Origin: Burkholderiaceae bacterium DAT-1
GTDB taxonomy: Bacteria; Pseudomonadota; Gammaproteobacteria; Burkholderiales; Chitinimonadaceae
Length of the DNA: 64,000 nt
Direction of reading: 5' to 3'
Assembly (NCBI GenBank): GCA_019084025.1
Contig: JAHRBI010000007.1
Coordinates: 310,001-374,000 of the forward strand
In this document: positions 1 through 8,644 of the stretch, in pieces
Layout: every line of letters begins with the position of its first letter
Numbering within the stretch: the stretch's first letter is position 1
Position numbers and translations under genes: made by a program
Notes under the pieces: generated by a model
What the model saw: the letters and a program-made list of their open reading frames with translations, nothing else
Told to the model about the DNA's origin: nothing
Database searches by the model: none

Positions 1-1060
1 CAACGACTACAACCGTCCCCCTGTTGAGTGCTTGCTGAATGACGGCGGCTTCTGTGCGGCTGCATGATCCGGGGCCGCCCAGTGATAAATTGACGACGTT
101 CGCCGGTGAGGTGTTGTCGTAAGGCACATTCGGCACACTCATCCCGCTCGCCCAGGCAATTGCATCCGTAATATCTGAATTGGTCCCACCGCATTGTCCA
201 AGCACGCGCAGCGGCAGCACCTTCGCTTCAAATGCCGTACCGATCATGCCTTTACCGTTTGCGGCAGCTGCAATGGTGCCCGCTACATGTGTGCCATGCC
301 ATGAACTGCTGGAAGGATAGCATTGGCTTCCATCTGACCAGTCACCCAGATCGATGCCATCTGGACGGCGAGCATTGCTGCCGGGTTCGCCCACCCTCGC
401 ACTCGTCGGGCTAGATACAAAATTATATCCGTAGTGACCAGGCACACCATCCGGTGCGGGCACCAAATTGGGAAGTAAATCGGGATGCGGGCGGTAACCC
501 GTATCCAGAACAGCCACCACTGTATTTTTTCCCGTGGAAAGATCCCATGCTGCGCCAAGATTCAAGCCGCCTGGCTGGGCGCTTCGCTCCATCAGATCCC
601 ATTGCGTGCCATTCGAATAGAGCGGATCAGTAGGAGTAAAGGCAATTTTGCGGATGTAGTCTGGCTCGGCATATTCGATGGTCGCATTGCCAGCTTGTAG
701 ACGCAATGCAAGTTTGCGCATGTCCTTGAGGGGGAGGGCTTTACTGGCGCGGTATACCCAGGCACCTGTGGCAATCTGCCTGAGCGTGCTCATCTTGACG
801 CCATATGATTGTGCAACTTTTTGCACTTCGCTTAGCCGCTGCGCCTTGATTGCGTCGCTGATGCCAAATGTCGCGCCACTTCGCTGGGCGTAGCGCATGG
901 ATTTTGCAGACGTATCATCTGTACGATATTTGATAATAAGCTGTGAAAGTGGTTCCTGAGTGTGCGGTGGTGCCTTTTCAAGTACAGATGCATGTGAGCT
1001 GATAGCAAAGGCAGATGCAGTGAGTGTAGCAAGCACGGGAAAGCGGCGAGAAATGGTCAT
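1..1060 (-). CDS. S8 (subtilisin-family) secreted serine peptidase, 3' end cut by the window edge
   Basis: The frame is open from an ATG at 1060 to the window start (353 codons), so the C-terminal part is outside. The first ~25 residues form a signal peptide (basic MTISRRF start, then a hydrophobic stretch ending SSHA). A propeptide-like region follows (QLIIKYR near residue 40). Two parts of the catalytic triad are visible: Asp in VAVLDTGYRPHPD and His in SWHGTHVAGTIAA. The Ser-containing GTSMA block would lie beyond the edge. NVVNLSLGG matches the conserved S8 oxyanion-side strand. The gene starts 27 bases after the stop of the RCC1-like lipoprotein gene on the same strand, so the two are probably co-transcribed. 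It should be a secreted protease; its substrate cannot be told. Confidence 0.9.
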   Translation of the reverse strand, partial: MTISRRFPVLATLTASAFAISSHASVLEKAPPHTQEPLSQLIIKYRTDDTSAKSMRYAQRSGATFGISDAIKAQRLSEVQKVAQSYGVKMSTLRQIATGAWVYRASKALPLKDMRKLALRLQAGNATIEYAEPDYIRKIAFTPTDPLYSNGTQWDLMERSAQPGGLNLGAAWDLSTGKNTVVAVLDTGYRPHPDLLPNLVPAPDGVPGHYGYNFVSSPTSARVGEPGSNARRPDGIDLGDWSDGSQCYPSSSSWHGTHVAGTIAAAANGKGMIGTAFEAKVLPLRVLGQCGGTNSDITDAIAWASGMSVPNVPYDNTSPANVVNLSLGGPGSCSRTEAAVIQQALNRGTVVVV

Positions 1061-1087
1061 AATCGTTCTCTGAGGGCAGTTGACGGG

Positions 1088-2713
1088 TTACTGGTCGTAG
1101 GGAATCTTGGTCAGCGAAGCCGGAGCCGTGCCACCGCCTACCCATGGGTCACCCCATGTCACAAAGGAGCCGTCTTTCTTAACCGCTAAAAATGCACCAA
1201 ATGCCGTTGAGTAGATCGCCCGGACATGGTTCAGTTTGCTCGCAACGGGTGAACTATCGCCGCCTTTGCTCGCCATCCCCCATGTCACTACCGTTCCATC
1301 CTTTCGTAATGCAGCGAATGCATAATGATTGGCCGTGATGGACACAACATCGTACAAATTGGGCGCAACCGCACTGCTATCACCACCCAGCTCCGGATCT
1401 CCCCAGGTAATCACGTATCCATCTCTACGCAAGGCAGCAAATGCATATTCGGTCGCCTTAATCGTCTGAACATTCGCCAGGATTTTCTGCATTTTGGCAA
1501 GGCTGTTACCCATGCGCGGATTGTCGCCCCAGGCCAGTACCGTGCCATCTGTTTTGAGGGCGGCAAAAGCTGTTTGTGTGGCAGCGATATCCTTCACGCC
1601 AGTCAGGTAGGGAGCAAGTGCCGAGGTATCTGCGGCCTCGTTTTCGCCAGCCTGACCAAATGCCATTGCGGTACCATCCGCCTTGAGCGCAACGCCAACG
1701 ACGCCATTGGTAACAACCTTTTTGACTTGGCTGACAAACTGGAAATCGCCCGGATAGGTGTAGCCAAAGCCCCATGTAGAGACAATATTGCCATCAGCCT
1801 GGACTGCCACAAGGTCGAAGTTTGTTGCTGCAACTTGGGTGACTTGCGACGGACGCGAAGCCCATGCATCCTCTCCGCCGCCATTATAAGTAGACCCGAA
1901 TGGCACCACATCACCGGTTTCCGTGATACCTGCGTAGGCACCATCATTGCCGACTACATCTTTTGCATTTTTCAGTGCGGCAATTTTAGTGGCAGACAGT
2001 CCGAACCACGCATCATTTACCGGTGTTTCATAGCCTTCATCGGTCATGTCCCGGGTATAGCCCCAAGCAGCAAAGGAGCCATCCTGTTTCAATGCGAAAT
2101 AGGCTGTTTTGCCCGGGATAATCGTTTTGATGTTTGTGAGCGGACTGGTAGCGGTGTCGACATCCGACGGGTCGGTGAATGCGATATATCCACTTCCCCA
2201 CGCCCGAACCGAGCCATCCTTTAGCAAAGCCGCAAATCCACGCTCACTGGGATATATCGACTTGATTTGGCTGATGCCTGCTGCAACCGAGGTTTGTCCA
2301 CCCCAGACAGGATTCCCCCAGGACAAGACGTTCCCGTTTTGCAGGACAGCAAAAGCTGCTTGTGATGCATAGACTGATTGCGGTGCAATCGTTTGGCTGG
2401 CATGGGCTCCGCCGCAGCTGACCGAGACGGTGATGGGTGTGAGCGGCTGGACATCGGTTAAGGCTAGCGCCGTGCCTACTGTCGATCCATTATCCAGTGA
2501 CCATGTCACACTAGGCTCGGTGTGGCAGTGTTCGGTTTCAATCACTGCGGTGAGGATATCGCCACGTGCCCCGTACACCTCGACTGATACTTTAGGGGGC
2601 GGCGGCGCATCACCCTGACAGCCAGCCAGTAAGCCTGTACATCCAATAGAAACCAGCGCAAGTATCAGCTTTTTAATGCTGCCACGGCTGGTGTTTAAAT
2701 CGACCTGATCCAA
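1088..2713 (-). CDS. RCC1-like beta-propeller lipoprotein
   Basis: 541 aa from the proposed TTG start at 2713, which has AGGAG six to seven bases upstream and puts a short lipoprotein signal (KKLILALVSIGCTGLLAGC) at the N-terminus. An ATG 31 codons further up (2806) would place the signal too far inside. After the lipobox comes a short PPPP stretch and an Ig-like segment. About ten repeats of roughly 45-50 residues then follow, each with the pattern AFAALKxDGxVxxWG, as in RCC1 / alpha-tubulin-suppressor propellers. Many repeats continue with xxGGD. RCC1-like folds bind proteins or membranes; no specific partner can be inferred. It is the promoter-proximal gene of a pair with the S8 protease. 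Confidence 0.85.
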   Translation of the reverse strand: MDQVDLNTSRGSIKKLILALVSIGCTGLLAGCQGDAPPPPKVSVEVYGARGDILTAVIETEHCHTEPSVTWSLDNGSTVGTALALTDVQPLTPITVSVSCGGAHASQTIAPQSVYASQAAFAVLQNGNVLSWGNPVWGGQTSVAAGISQIKSIYPSERGFAALLKDGSVRAWGSGYIAFTDPSDVDTATSPLTNIKTIIPGKTAYFALKQDGSFAAWGYTRDMTDEGYETPVNDAWFGLSATKIAALKNAKDVVGNDGAYAGITETGDVVPFGSTYNGGGEDAWASRPSQVTQVAATNFDLVAVQADGNIVSTWGFGYTYPGDFQFVSQVKKVVTNGVVGVALKADGTAMAFGQAGENEAADTSALAPYLTGVKDIAATQTAFAALKTDGTVLAWGDNPRMGNSLAKMQKILANVQTIKATEYAFAALRRDGYVITWGDPELGGDSSAVAPNLYDVVSITANHYAFAALRKDGTVVTWGMASKGGDSSPVASKLNHVRAIYSTAFGAFLAVKKDGSFVTWGDPWVGGGTAPASLTKIPYDQ

Positions 2714-2990
2714 TGCTTTTCTCCTGGCGAGGGAGGATGTTTGATCATGTGAGATCGGCTGCGTGTCACCCTCGATATGATTATTGTGATTACGCTGCCA
2801 GAACACGCCTCATCAGCAGCGTGGAGGATTATGCGCGCTCATATTCTGTGCTTGAATCAGGAGAGGATTAGTGGTTGTTTATATGCAAATAATCCAGTGC
2901 GAGTGATGCTTTTATGCAATTTCAATCATGCTGGGTTGAAATGTGTTGACCACACCTATGTGAAAGATGGCTGATCCGGGTGATTGCCAA
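2714..2990. other. Intergenic region upstream of the RCC1-like gene
   Basis: About 280 bases between the RCC1-like gene and the acnB terminator. It should hold the promoter of the minus-strand RCC1-protease pair. I see no convincing -35/-10 pair and no supported small gene. Confidence 0.4.
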
Positions 2991-3020
2991 TAAAAAACGC
3001 CACCTTGTGAAGGTGGCGTT
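2991..3020 (-). terminator. Intrinsic terminator of acnB
   Basis: ACGCCACCTT and AAGGTGGCGT form a perfect 10-bp stem around a GTG loop. Read on the minus strand it is followed by a run of six T. It lies 26 bases after the acnB stop codon. Confidence 0.9.
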
Positions 3021-3045
3021 TGGGGCGAGTCTGGATGCGCAATAA

Positions 3046-5637
3046 TTAGACGTTGACGTCCTTGGCAACTGCGGCAAACTCTTCGATCTGATCAAAGTTC
3101 AGATACTTGTAGATGTTCGCAGCATCCTTGTTCACCACGCCCACGGCTTCATGGTATTCAGCCACGGTCGGGATGCGACCCAGCTTGGAACACACGGCTG
3201 CCAGTTCGGCCGAGGCCAGGAACACGTTGGTGTTCTTGCCCAGACGGTTCGGGAAGTTACGTGTGGATGTGGACACCACGGTCGCGCCTTCACGCACCTG
3301 TGCCTGATTACCCATACACAGCGAGCAGCCCGGCATTTCGGTGCGCGCACCGGCGGTACCGAAGGTGGCGTAGTGGCCTTCCTTGATCAGTTCGTTCTGG
3401 TCCATCTTGGTCGGCGGAGCCACCCACAGCTTAACCGGGATATCGCGTGCGCCGCCGAGTACCTTGGCAGCAGCACGGAAGTGACCGATGTTGGTCATGC
3501 ACGAACCGATAAAGGCTTCGTCGATGGCGGTGCCAGCGACTTCGGACATGAACTTGGCATCATCCGGATCGTTCGGACAGCAAACGATCGGTTCCTTGAT
3601 GTCTGCCAGATCAATTTCAATGACCGCTGCGTATTCGGCATCGGCATCGGCTTCGAGCAGGCTCGGATTGGCCAGCCAGGCTTCCACGGACTTGATGCGG
3701 CGTTCCAGCGTACGAGCGTCGGCGTAACCATCGGCGATCATGTTCTTCATCAGCACGATGTTCGACTTCAGGTACTCAGCTACCGGTTCCTTGTTCAGCT
3801 TGATGGTACAGCCAGCTGCTGAACGCTCGGCGGAGGCGTCGGACAGTTCGAAGGCTTGTTCCACCTTCAGGTCCGGCAGACCTTCGATTTCCAGAATACG
3901 GCCGGAGAAGATGTTCTTCTTACCCTTCTTCTCGACGGTCAGCAGGCCTGCCTTGATGGCGTACAGCGGAATGGCGTGCACCAGATCGCGCAGGGTCACG
4001 CCTGGTTGCATCTGGCCCTTGAAGCGCACCAGCACCGATTCAGGCATATCCAGCGGCATCACGCCGGTGGCGGCACCGAAGGCCACCAGACCGGAACCGG
4101 CCGGGAAGGAGATACCGATCGGGAAGCGGGTATGCGAGTCACCACCGGTACCCACGGTATCCGGCAGCAACAGACGGTTCAGCCAGGAGTGGATCACGCC
4201 ATCGCCCGGGCGCAGTGCCACGCCGCCACGATTGCTGATAAATGCTGGCAGTTCCTTGTGCATCTTCACGTCCACAGCCTTCGGGTAGGCGGCAGTGTGG
4301 CAGAACGATTGCATGACCAGATCGGCGGAGAAGCCCAGACAAGCCAGATCCTTCAGCTCGTCGCGGGTCATCGGGCCGGTGGTGTCTTGCGAGCCCACGG
4401 TGGTCATCTTCGGTTCGCAGTAGGTGCCCGGACGCACGCCCTGACCTTCGGCCAGGCCACATGCGCGACCGACCATCTTCTGTGCCAGGGTGAAGCCCTT
4501 GCCGGAATCAACCGGTGCCTTAGGCAAGCGGAACAGCTCGCTGGCTGGCAGACCCAGTGCTTCACGTGCCTTGGCAGTCAGGCCACGGCCGATGATCAGG
4601 TTGATACGACCACCTGCGCGGACTTCGTCCAGCAGCACGTCGCTCTTCAGCGCGAATTCGGCAACGGTTGCGCCGTTCTTTTCGATCTTGCCATCGTAAG
4701 GGTAGACGTCGATCACGTCGCCCATTTCGAGGCCATTCACATCCACTTCGATCGGCAACGAGCCAGAATCTTCCTGTGTATTGAAGAAGATCGGGGCGAT
4801 CTTGCCGCCCAGTGTCACGCCACCGAAACGCTTGTTCGGCACGTAAGGAATGTCTTCACCGGTTGCCCAGATCACGCTATTGGTAGCGGACTTGCGGGAT
4901 GAACCGGTACCCACCACGTCGCCCACGTAGGCAACCAGATGGCCCTTCTTCTTCAGGTCTTCGATGAACTGCATCGGACCACGCTTGCCATCTTCTTCAG
5001 GCTTGAACGCAGCATCCGGACGGGTGTTCTTCAGCATCGCCAGATAGTGCATCGGGATGTCCGGACGGCTCCATGCATCCGGTGCCGGCGACAGATCGTC
5101 GGTATTGGTTTCGCCCGGTACCTTGAATACGGTCACGGTGATTTTCTTGGCGACTTCCGGGCGGCTGGTGAACCACTCGGCATCGGCCCAGCTTTGCAGC
5201 ACGGCCTTGGCGTTGGCATTACCCTTATCGGCCAGTTCCTTCACGTCATGGAAGAAATCGAATACCAGCAGAGTCTTCTTCAGGCCTTCTGCTGCAACGG
5301 TGCCAACTTCGGCATCACCCAGCAGGTCGATCAGCGGCTTGACGTTATAGCCACCCACCATGGTGCCCAGCAGCTTGGTGGCGTGCGCGCGGTCGATCAG
5401 CGGGGACTTTACTTCGCCTTCGGCCACTGCGGCCAGGAAGGATGCCTTCACCTTGGCGGCATCATCCACGCCCGGCGGTACACGGAAGGTAATCAGGTCG
5501 ACCAGCGTCTGTTCTTCGCCTGCAGGCGGGTTCTTCAACAGTTCGACGAGCTCGGCAACTTGCTGGGCGGAGAGGGCCAGGGGCGGAATTCCAAGAGCAG
5601 CGCGTTCGGCGGCATGCTGGCGGTAAGCTTCTAGCAT
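3046..5637 (-). CDS. acnB: Aconitate hydratase B (bifunctional aconitase / 2-methylisocitrate dehydratase)
   Basis: 863 aa, the usual AcnB length. It interconverts citrate and isocitrate in the TCA cycle through a [4Fe-4S] cluster. The start was set at MLEAYRQH because this matches the family N-terminus and has AAAGG eight bases upstream; the frame extends 52 codons further up without family likeness. Order: N-terminal HEAT-like domain (to ~160), the swivel domain ([16 protein letters not shown] near 240), then the catalytic domains. The cluster cysteines are C713 (GSCMTN), C771 and C774 (CSLCMGN). The gene is alone, with its own terminator. In E. coli apo-AcnB also binds mRNA; whether that holds here is unknown. 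Confidence 0.98.
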   Translation of the reverse strand: MLEAYRQHAAERAALGIPPLALSAQQVAELVELLKNPPAGEEQTLVDLITFRVPPGVDDAAKVKASFLAAVAEGEVKSPLIDRAHATKLLGTMVGGYNVKPLIDLLGDAEVGTVAAEGLKKTLLVFDFFHDVKELADKGNANAKAVLQSWADAEWFTSRPEVAKKITVTVFKVPGETNTDDLSPAPDAWSRPDIPMHYLAMLKNTRPDAAFKPEEDGKRGPMQFIEDLKKKGHLVAYVGDVVGTGSSRKSATNSVIWATGEDIPYVPNKRFGGVTLGGKIAPIFFNTQEDSGSLPIEVDVNGLEMGDVIDVYPYDGKIEKNGATVAEFALKSDVLLDEVRAGGRINLIIGRGLTAKAREALGLPASELFRLPKAPVDSGKGFTLAQKMVGRACGLAEGQGVRPGTYCEPKMTTVGSQDTTGPMTRDELKDLACLGFSADLVMQSFCHTAAYPKAVDVKMHKELPAFISNRGGVALRPGDGVIHSWLNRLLLPDTVGTGGDSHTRFPIGISFPAGSGLVAFGAATGVMPLDMPESVLVRFKGQMQPGVTLRDLVHAIPLYAIKAGLLTVEKKGKKNIFSGRILEIEGLPDLKVEQAFELSDASAERSAAGCTIKLNKEPVAEYLKSNIVLMKNMIADGYADARTLERRIKSVEAWLANPSLLEADADAEYAAVIEIDLADIKEPIVCCPNDPDDAKFMSEVAGTAIDEAFIGSCMTNIGHFRAAAKVLGGARDIPVKLWVAPPTKMDQNELIKEGHYATFGTAGARTEMPGCSLCMGNQAQVREGATVVSTSTRNFPNRLGKNTNVFLASAELAAVCSKLGRIPTVAEYHEAVGVVNKDAANIYKYLNFDQIEEFAAVAKDVNV

Positions 5638-6248
5638 GGCTTCGACCTTTCTATCTAAGGCGTTAGACGGGGAGGGAGGGGTAGCGACGCCCGACCGACC
5701 AACAATACAGATGCGGCAGGTAAGCCTTCTGCATGTGTGCCGACAAACATAATCGGGAAGCTTGATTCGACCGATTTTATTCGTGCGCCGCAAAACTTTC
5801 TTATTCTACCGCTGATGCGGCAGTCGCGAAAGGCAGCTGCAGCGCCTTTGTACAAGGAATTTCCGGATATGGTGCAGTGCATCTTCATCATGTTTCTGAG
5901 TGGCTTCCGGGCATACCTTGTTTGATCAGACAAATTAGTGCATTCGATCAATCGCTTATACATTCTATGCTGCCTTGCAGCTAATTGCAGATACGTCTGG
6001 CAGCCCAGGGAAAAACGCAAGCCCGTGCTGTCCCCTGCACGTGTTGTATTTGCCCATCCAGATGAGTGACGTTTATCCGGATTCGTTGCATGAACATGAC
6101 ATTTTCCGTTCAGCGTCTATCCTTCAGATGGTGGATGTGTGTCTGCGCAGGCGGACTTACAGTGGTACATCTGTAACATAAACAAGATACCGTTCAGCCG
6201 TGCCGCGGGCATGATCGTGCAGGCGGCGAGGACCTAGGGGATTAAACC
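5638..6248. other. Long divergent intergenic region, acnB / hemerythrin gene
   Basis: 611 bases with no supportable gene; the short open frames here lack ribosome sites and family likeness. It should carry the acnB promoter (minus) and the promoter of the hemerythrin-like gene (plus). The inverted repeat at 6157-6176 is listed separately. A GCAGCTGC core with AAAGGC/GCCTTT arms lies near 5829-5850. I found no match to the GTNTANAC motif seen near mdh and sdhC. Confidence 0.5.
6157..6176. promoter_or_regulatory. Near-perfect 20-bp palindrome upstream of the hemerythrin-like gene
   Basis: TTACAGTGGTACATCTGTAA: 6-bp arms (TTACAG / CTGTAA) are exact and a central GTAC adds symmetry, giving 16 of 20 symmetric positions. 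It lies 72 bases upstream of the start codon, where an operator is plausible. The regulator is unknown. Confidence 0.35.
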
Positions 6249-6785
6249 ATGATCACGGATACGGTTCTGGGCGAATTCGCCGAGCCGATGTCACTGCTTT
6301 TGGCGACGCATGACAAGATGCGGCGCATGTGTGCAGTGATATATGGGCTGATGGACCATCTGTCGATGGTCGGCATTGATGAAAGTGCGATGGCTGCTGC
6401 TCGTGAAGCGCTGGATTTTATTGATCATTGCGCGGTAATGCACCATGACGATGAAGAACTGGGGCTCTTTCAGGCACTGCGTGAACTGGATGCTGGCTTG
6501 CTGAGTAGAAGCATTGACCGGCTTGAATCCGAACATAGGGCAATTGAATCGATCGCCCGGCCTGTTTGTAAATGGCTGGAGCAGGTTGCTGCCGGACTGG
6601 CTGCTGCGCCGATGCGTCACGCAGTAGAAGCGCTGGTGACCAGACTGCCTGCGCACATGGATGAAGAAGAACGTCTGCTATATGGCCATGCCTGCCTGAT
6701 CGAACCAGCTCGCATGGCTCAGCTGGCGGCCGATATGCACAAGCGTCGCAGCGAGCAGCGGGTGCTTCTGCTCGATGCCGCCTGA
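6249..6785 (+). CDS. Hemerythrin HHE-domain protein
   Basis: 178 aa, cytoplasmic (no signal peptide or membrane segment). The pattern of candidate di-iron ligands fits the hemerythrin-like four-helix bundle: H21 (THDKMR), H60, H65/H66 followed by acidic residues (HHDDEE), H96 (ESEHRAIE) and H136 with E140 (HMDEEE). Such proteins bind O2 or NO or act in iron and oxidative-stress handling; which applies here cannot be told. The start has AGGGG about nine bases upstream. It is monocistronic and converges with trmJ, whose stop is 19 bases away. Placement beside the iron-sulfur enzyme AcnB may be chance. Confidence 0.85.
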   Translation: MITDTVLGEFAEPMSLLLATHDKMRRMCAVIYGLMDHLSMVGIDESAMAAAREALDFIDHCAVMHHDDEELGLFQALRELDAGLLSRSIDRLESEHRAIESIARPVCKWLEQVAAGLAAAPMRHAVEALVTRLPAHMDEEERLLYGHACLIEPARMAQLAADMHKRRSEQRVLLLDAA

Positions 6786-6804
6786 TGAAAGGAATAAGCC
6801 TTTC

Positions 6805-7563
6805 TTACTGATTCTGATCGGGGCGCGCCGGGACAGCATCGTCGATGGCGCGTAGCAGTCCGCGCAAAATGTCGACCTCCACTTTTTCCAGTTGAATGCG
6901 GCCTAGCATGCGCCGCATACGGGGCATCAGGCGCTTGGGGTTGTCCGGATTCAGAAATCCAATCCGGATCATGGATTGTTCCAGATGGGTGTACATGCGT
7001 TCCACATCGTCATGCGTGGCAAGTTCGTGGAATTCATTAAGGCGTGACAGGTCGGTATCAAGCGCCATGCGTAATTCATAGGCGATCACCTGCACAGCCT
7101 GGGAGAGATTAAGCGATGAGTACTCTGGATTCGCAGGAATGGACACTATCCGGTTGCAGCGCCGGGCTTCATCATTACTCAAGCCGGACATCTCTGTCCC
7201 GAATAGCAATGCAACTTCTTCGCCTTGGCTGCAGCGCTCGATCAGAAATGGTGCCAGCTCGCGCGGGTTCTGTACGGGCACGGTCAGCTCGCGACGTCTG
7301 GCCGAGAGCGCGACGACCTGTGTGCAGCCTTGCAGCGCCTCATCCAGGTCGCCGCAAACAATGGCATGGTCGAGCAGATCTGTCGCACCCGATGCCAGTG
7401 TGACGGCTTCCGGATCGGGAAAGCTGCGCGGATTAACCAGATACAGGCGTGATAACCCCATGGTTTTCATGGCGCGTGCCACCGAGCCGATGTTGCGCGG
7501 TAGGGATGGATGGGAGAGCACCACGCGAATGCGATCAAGGGAAGAGTCTGCTGGTTTATTCAT
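6805..7563 (-). CDS. trmJ: tRNA (cytidine/uridine-2'-O-)-methyltransferase TrmJ (SpoU/TrmH family)
   Basis: 252 aa. TrmJ methylates the 2'-OH of residue 32 in several tRNAs, using S-adenosylmethionine. The SPOUT motifs are present: the N-terminal SHPSLPRNIGSVARAMKTMG block (motif 1), LLFGTEMSGLSNDE (motif 2) and SLNLSQAVQVIAYELR (motif 3), which make the knotted SAM site. The C-terminal ~80 residues match the helical extension of the family. It is divergent from suhB with about 170 bases between them. trmJ-suhB pairing is common in gamma- and betaproteobacteria. Confidence 0.93.
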   Translation of the reverse strand: MNKPADSSLDRIRVVLSHPSLPRNIGSVARAMKTMGLSRLYLVNPRSFPDPEAVTLASGATDLLDHAIVCGDLDEALQGCTQVVALSARRRELTVPVQNPRELAPFLIERCSQGEEVALLFGTEMSGLSNDEARRCNRIVSIPANPEYSSLNLSQAVQVIAYELRMALDTDLSRLNEFHELATHDDVERMYTHLEQSMIRIGFLNPDNPKRLMPRMRRMLGRIQLEKVEVDILRGLLRAIDDAVPARPDQNQ

Positions 7564-7734
7564 TTGATAACTTCAGGTAAAATACGACGATTCGGCGATT
7601 TCCTGCCGCGAAACCCTGTTTCCGGCAAGCGCCACTGATCTTTGCTTCCTGCTGCATCGTGTATACGGCCTCGGCATCTTTGCCGGGCTTTGCCTATGCT
7701 TGGCAGGTAGCCCGCAACTGTCACGAGGACCGTC

Positions 7735-8517
7735 ATGCATCCGATGCTCAATACTGCCGTCAAGGCAGCCCGCCGCGCCGCTTCCGTTATCCAGCGCGCA
7801 TCCAACAATCTCGATCTGATCCGTCCTGAGCGTAAGGACCACAATGATTTCGTGAGTGACGTGGATCGTGCGGCGGAAGCAGCCATCATTGAAACGATTC
7901 TCGATGCCTATCCGAAGCACGCCATTCTAGCAGAGGAGGGCGGTGCCAGTGGTGACTCCGAATACGTGTGGATTATCGATCCGCTCGATGGCACCACCAA
8001 TTTCCTGCATGGCTTCCCGCAGTATTGCGTCTCTATCGCACTGGAGCATAAAGGTGTGGTGTCGCAGGCGGTGGTATATGACCCGACCCGTAACGACCTC
8101 TTCACTGCCAGCCGTGGCGCAGGTGCATTCCTGAACGATCGCCGTATCCGCGTGTCGCGCACGCGTGATCTGTCCGAAGGCCTGATCGGTACCGGTCTGC
8201 CGTTCAAGGATTTCAGCCGCATTGAAGAATACATGGACATGCTGAAGGCTGTGATGCAGAAGTCCTCCGGCATCCGTCGTCCGGGCGCTGCTGCACTGGA
8301 TCTGGCCTATATTGCCTGTGGCCGTCTGGATGGCTTCTTCGAGCAAGGTCTGCAGCCGTGGGACATCGCAGCGGGTAGCCTGCTGGTACTGGAAGCCGGT
8401 GGCCTGATTACCGATTTCGCGGGTGAATCCGGCTTTATGGAAAGTGGCGATGTGGTTGCAGGTACCCCGAAGGTGTTTGGCCAGTTACTGCAGACATTGC
8501 AAGGTGCCAAGGGTTAA
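7735..8517 (+). CDS. suhB: Inositol-1-monophosphatase family protein SuhB
   Basis: 260 aa. It hydrolyses myo-inositol-1-phosphate. In E. coli SuhB also joins the Nus/rRNA antitermination complex, so the housekeeping role may be transcriptional. Metal-binding motifs are intact: E68 in LAEEGG, D82-P-L-D85-GTTNF, and [15 protein letters not shown] in the C-terminal part. The start has a GAGG ribosome site. It is followed at once by an intrinsic terminator, so it is probably transcribed alone. Confidence 0.95.
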   Translation: MHPMLNTAVKAARRAASVIQRASNNLDLIRPERKDHNDFVSDVDRAAEAAIIETILDAYPKHAILAEEGGASGDSEYVWIIDPLDGTTNFLHGFPQYCVSIALEHKGVVSQAVVYDPTRNDLFTASRGAGAFLNDRRIRVSRTRDLSEGLIGTGLPFKDFSRIEEYMDMLKAVMQKSSGIRRPGAAALDLAYIACGRLDGFFEQGLQPWDIAAGSLLVLEAGGLITDFAGESGFMESGDVVAGTPKVFGQLLQTLQGAKG

Positions 8518-8545
8518 TCCGGGCATCTTCCGGAAGACATGAAAG

Positions 8546-8567
8546 CCGCGCTCTTGCGCGGTTTTTT
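8546..8567 (+). terminator. Intrinsic terminator of suhB
   Basis: CCGCGC-TCTT-GCGCGG stem-loop followed by six T, 28 bases after the suhB stop. Confidence 0.9.
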
Positions 8568-8644
8568 GTTGCCTGCTGTTATTGATTTACAGTGCAGCAG
8601 GTGCAACTTATGCCACACAACAAAACATTGCAACGAGGGGCCTC

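Noticed and set aside
1325-2224. 299-codon plus-strand frame opposite the RCC1-like gene
   Set aside because: It is a shadow of the repeat-rich minus-strand gene; the minus strand has the signal peptide and repeats.
5655-6020. 121-codon minus-strand frame upstream of acnB
   Set aside because: No ribosome site or family likeness; it overlaps the expected acnB promoter region.
6784-6805. GAAAGG / CCTTTC between the hemerythrin gene and trmJ as a terminator
   Set aside because: The stem is only six weak pairs, with no real T-run.
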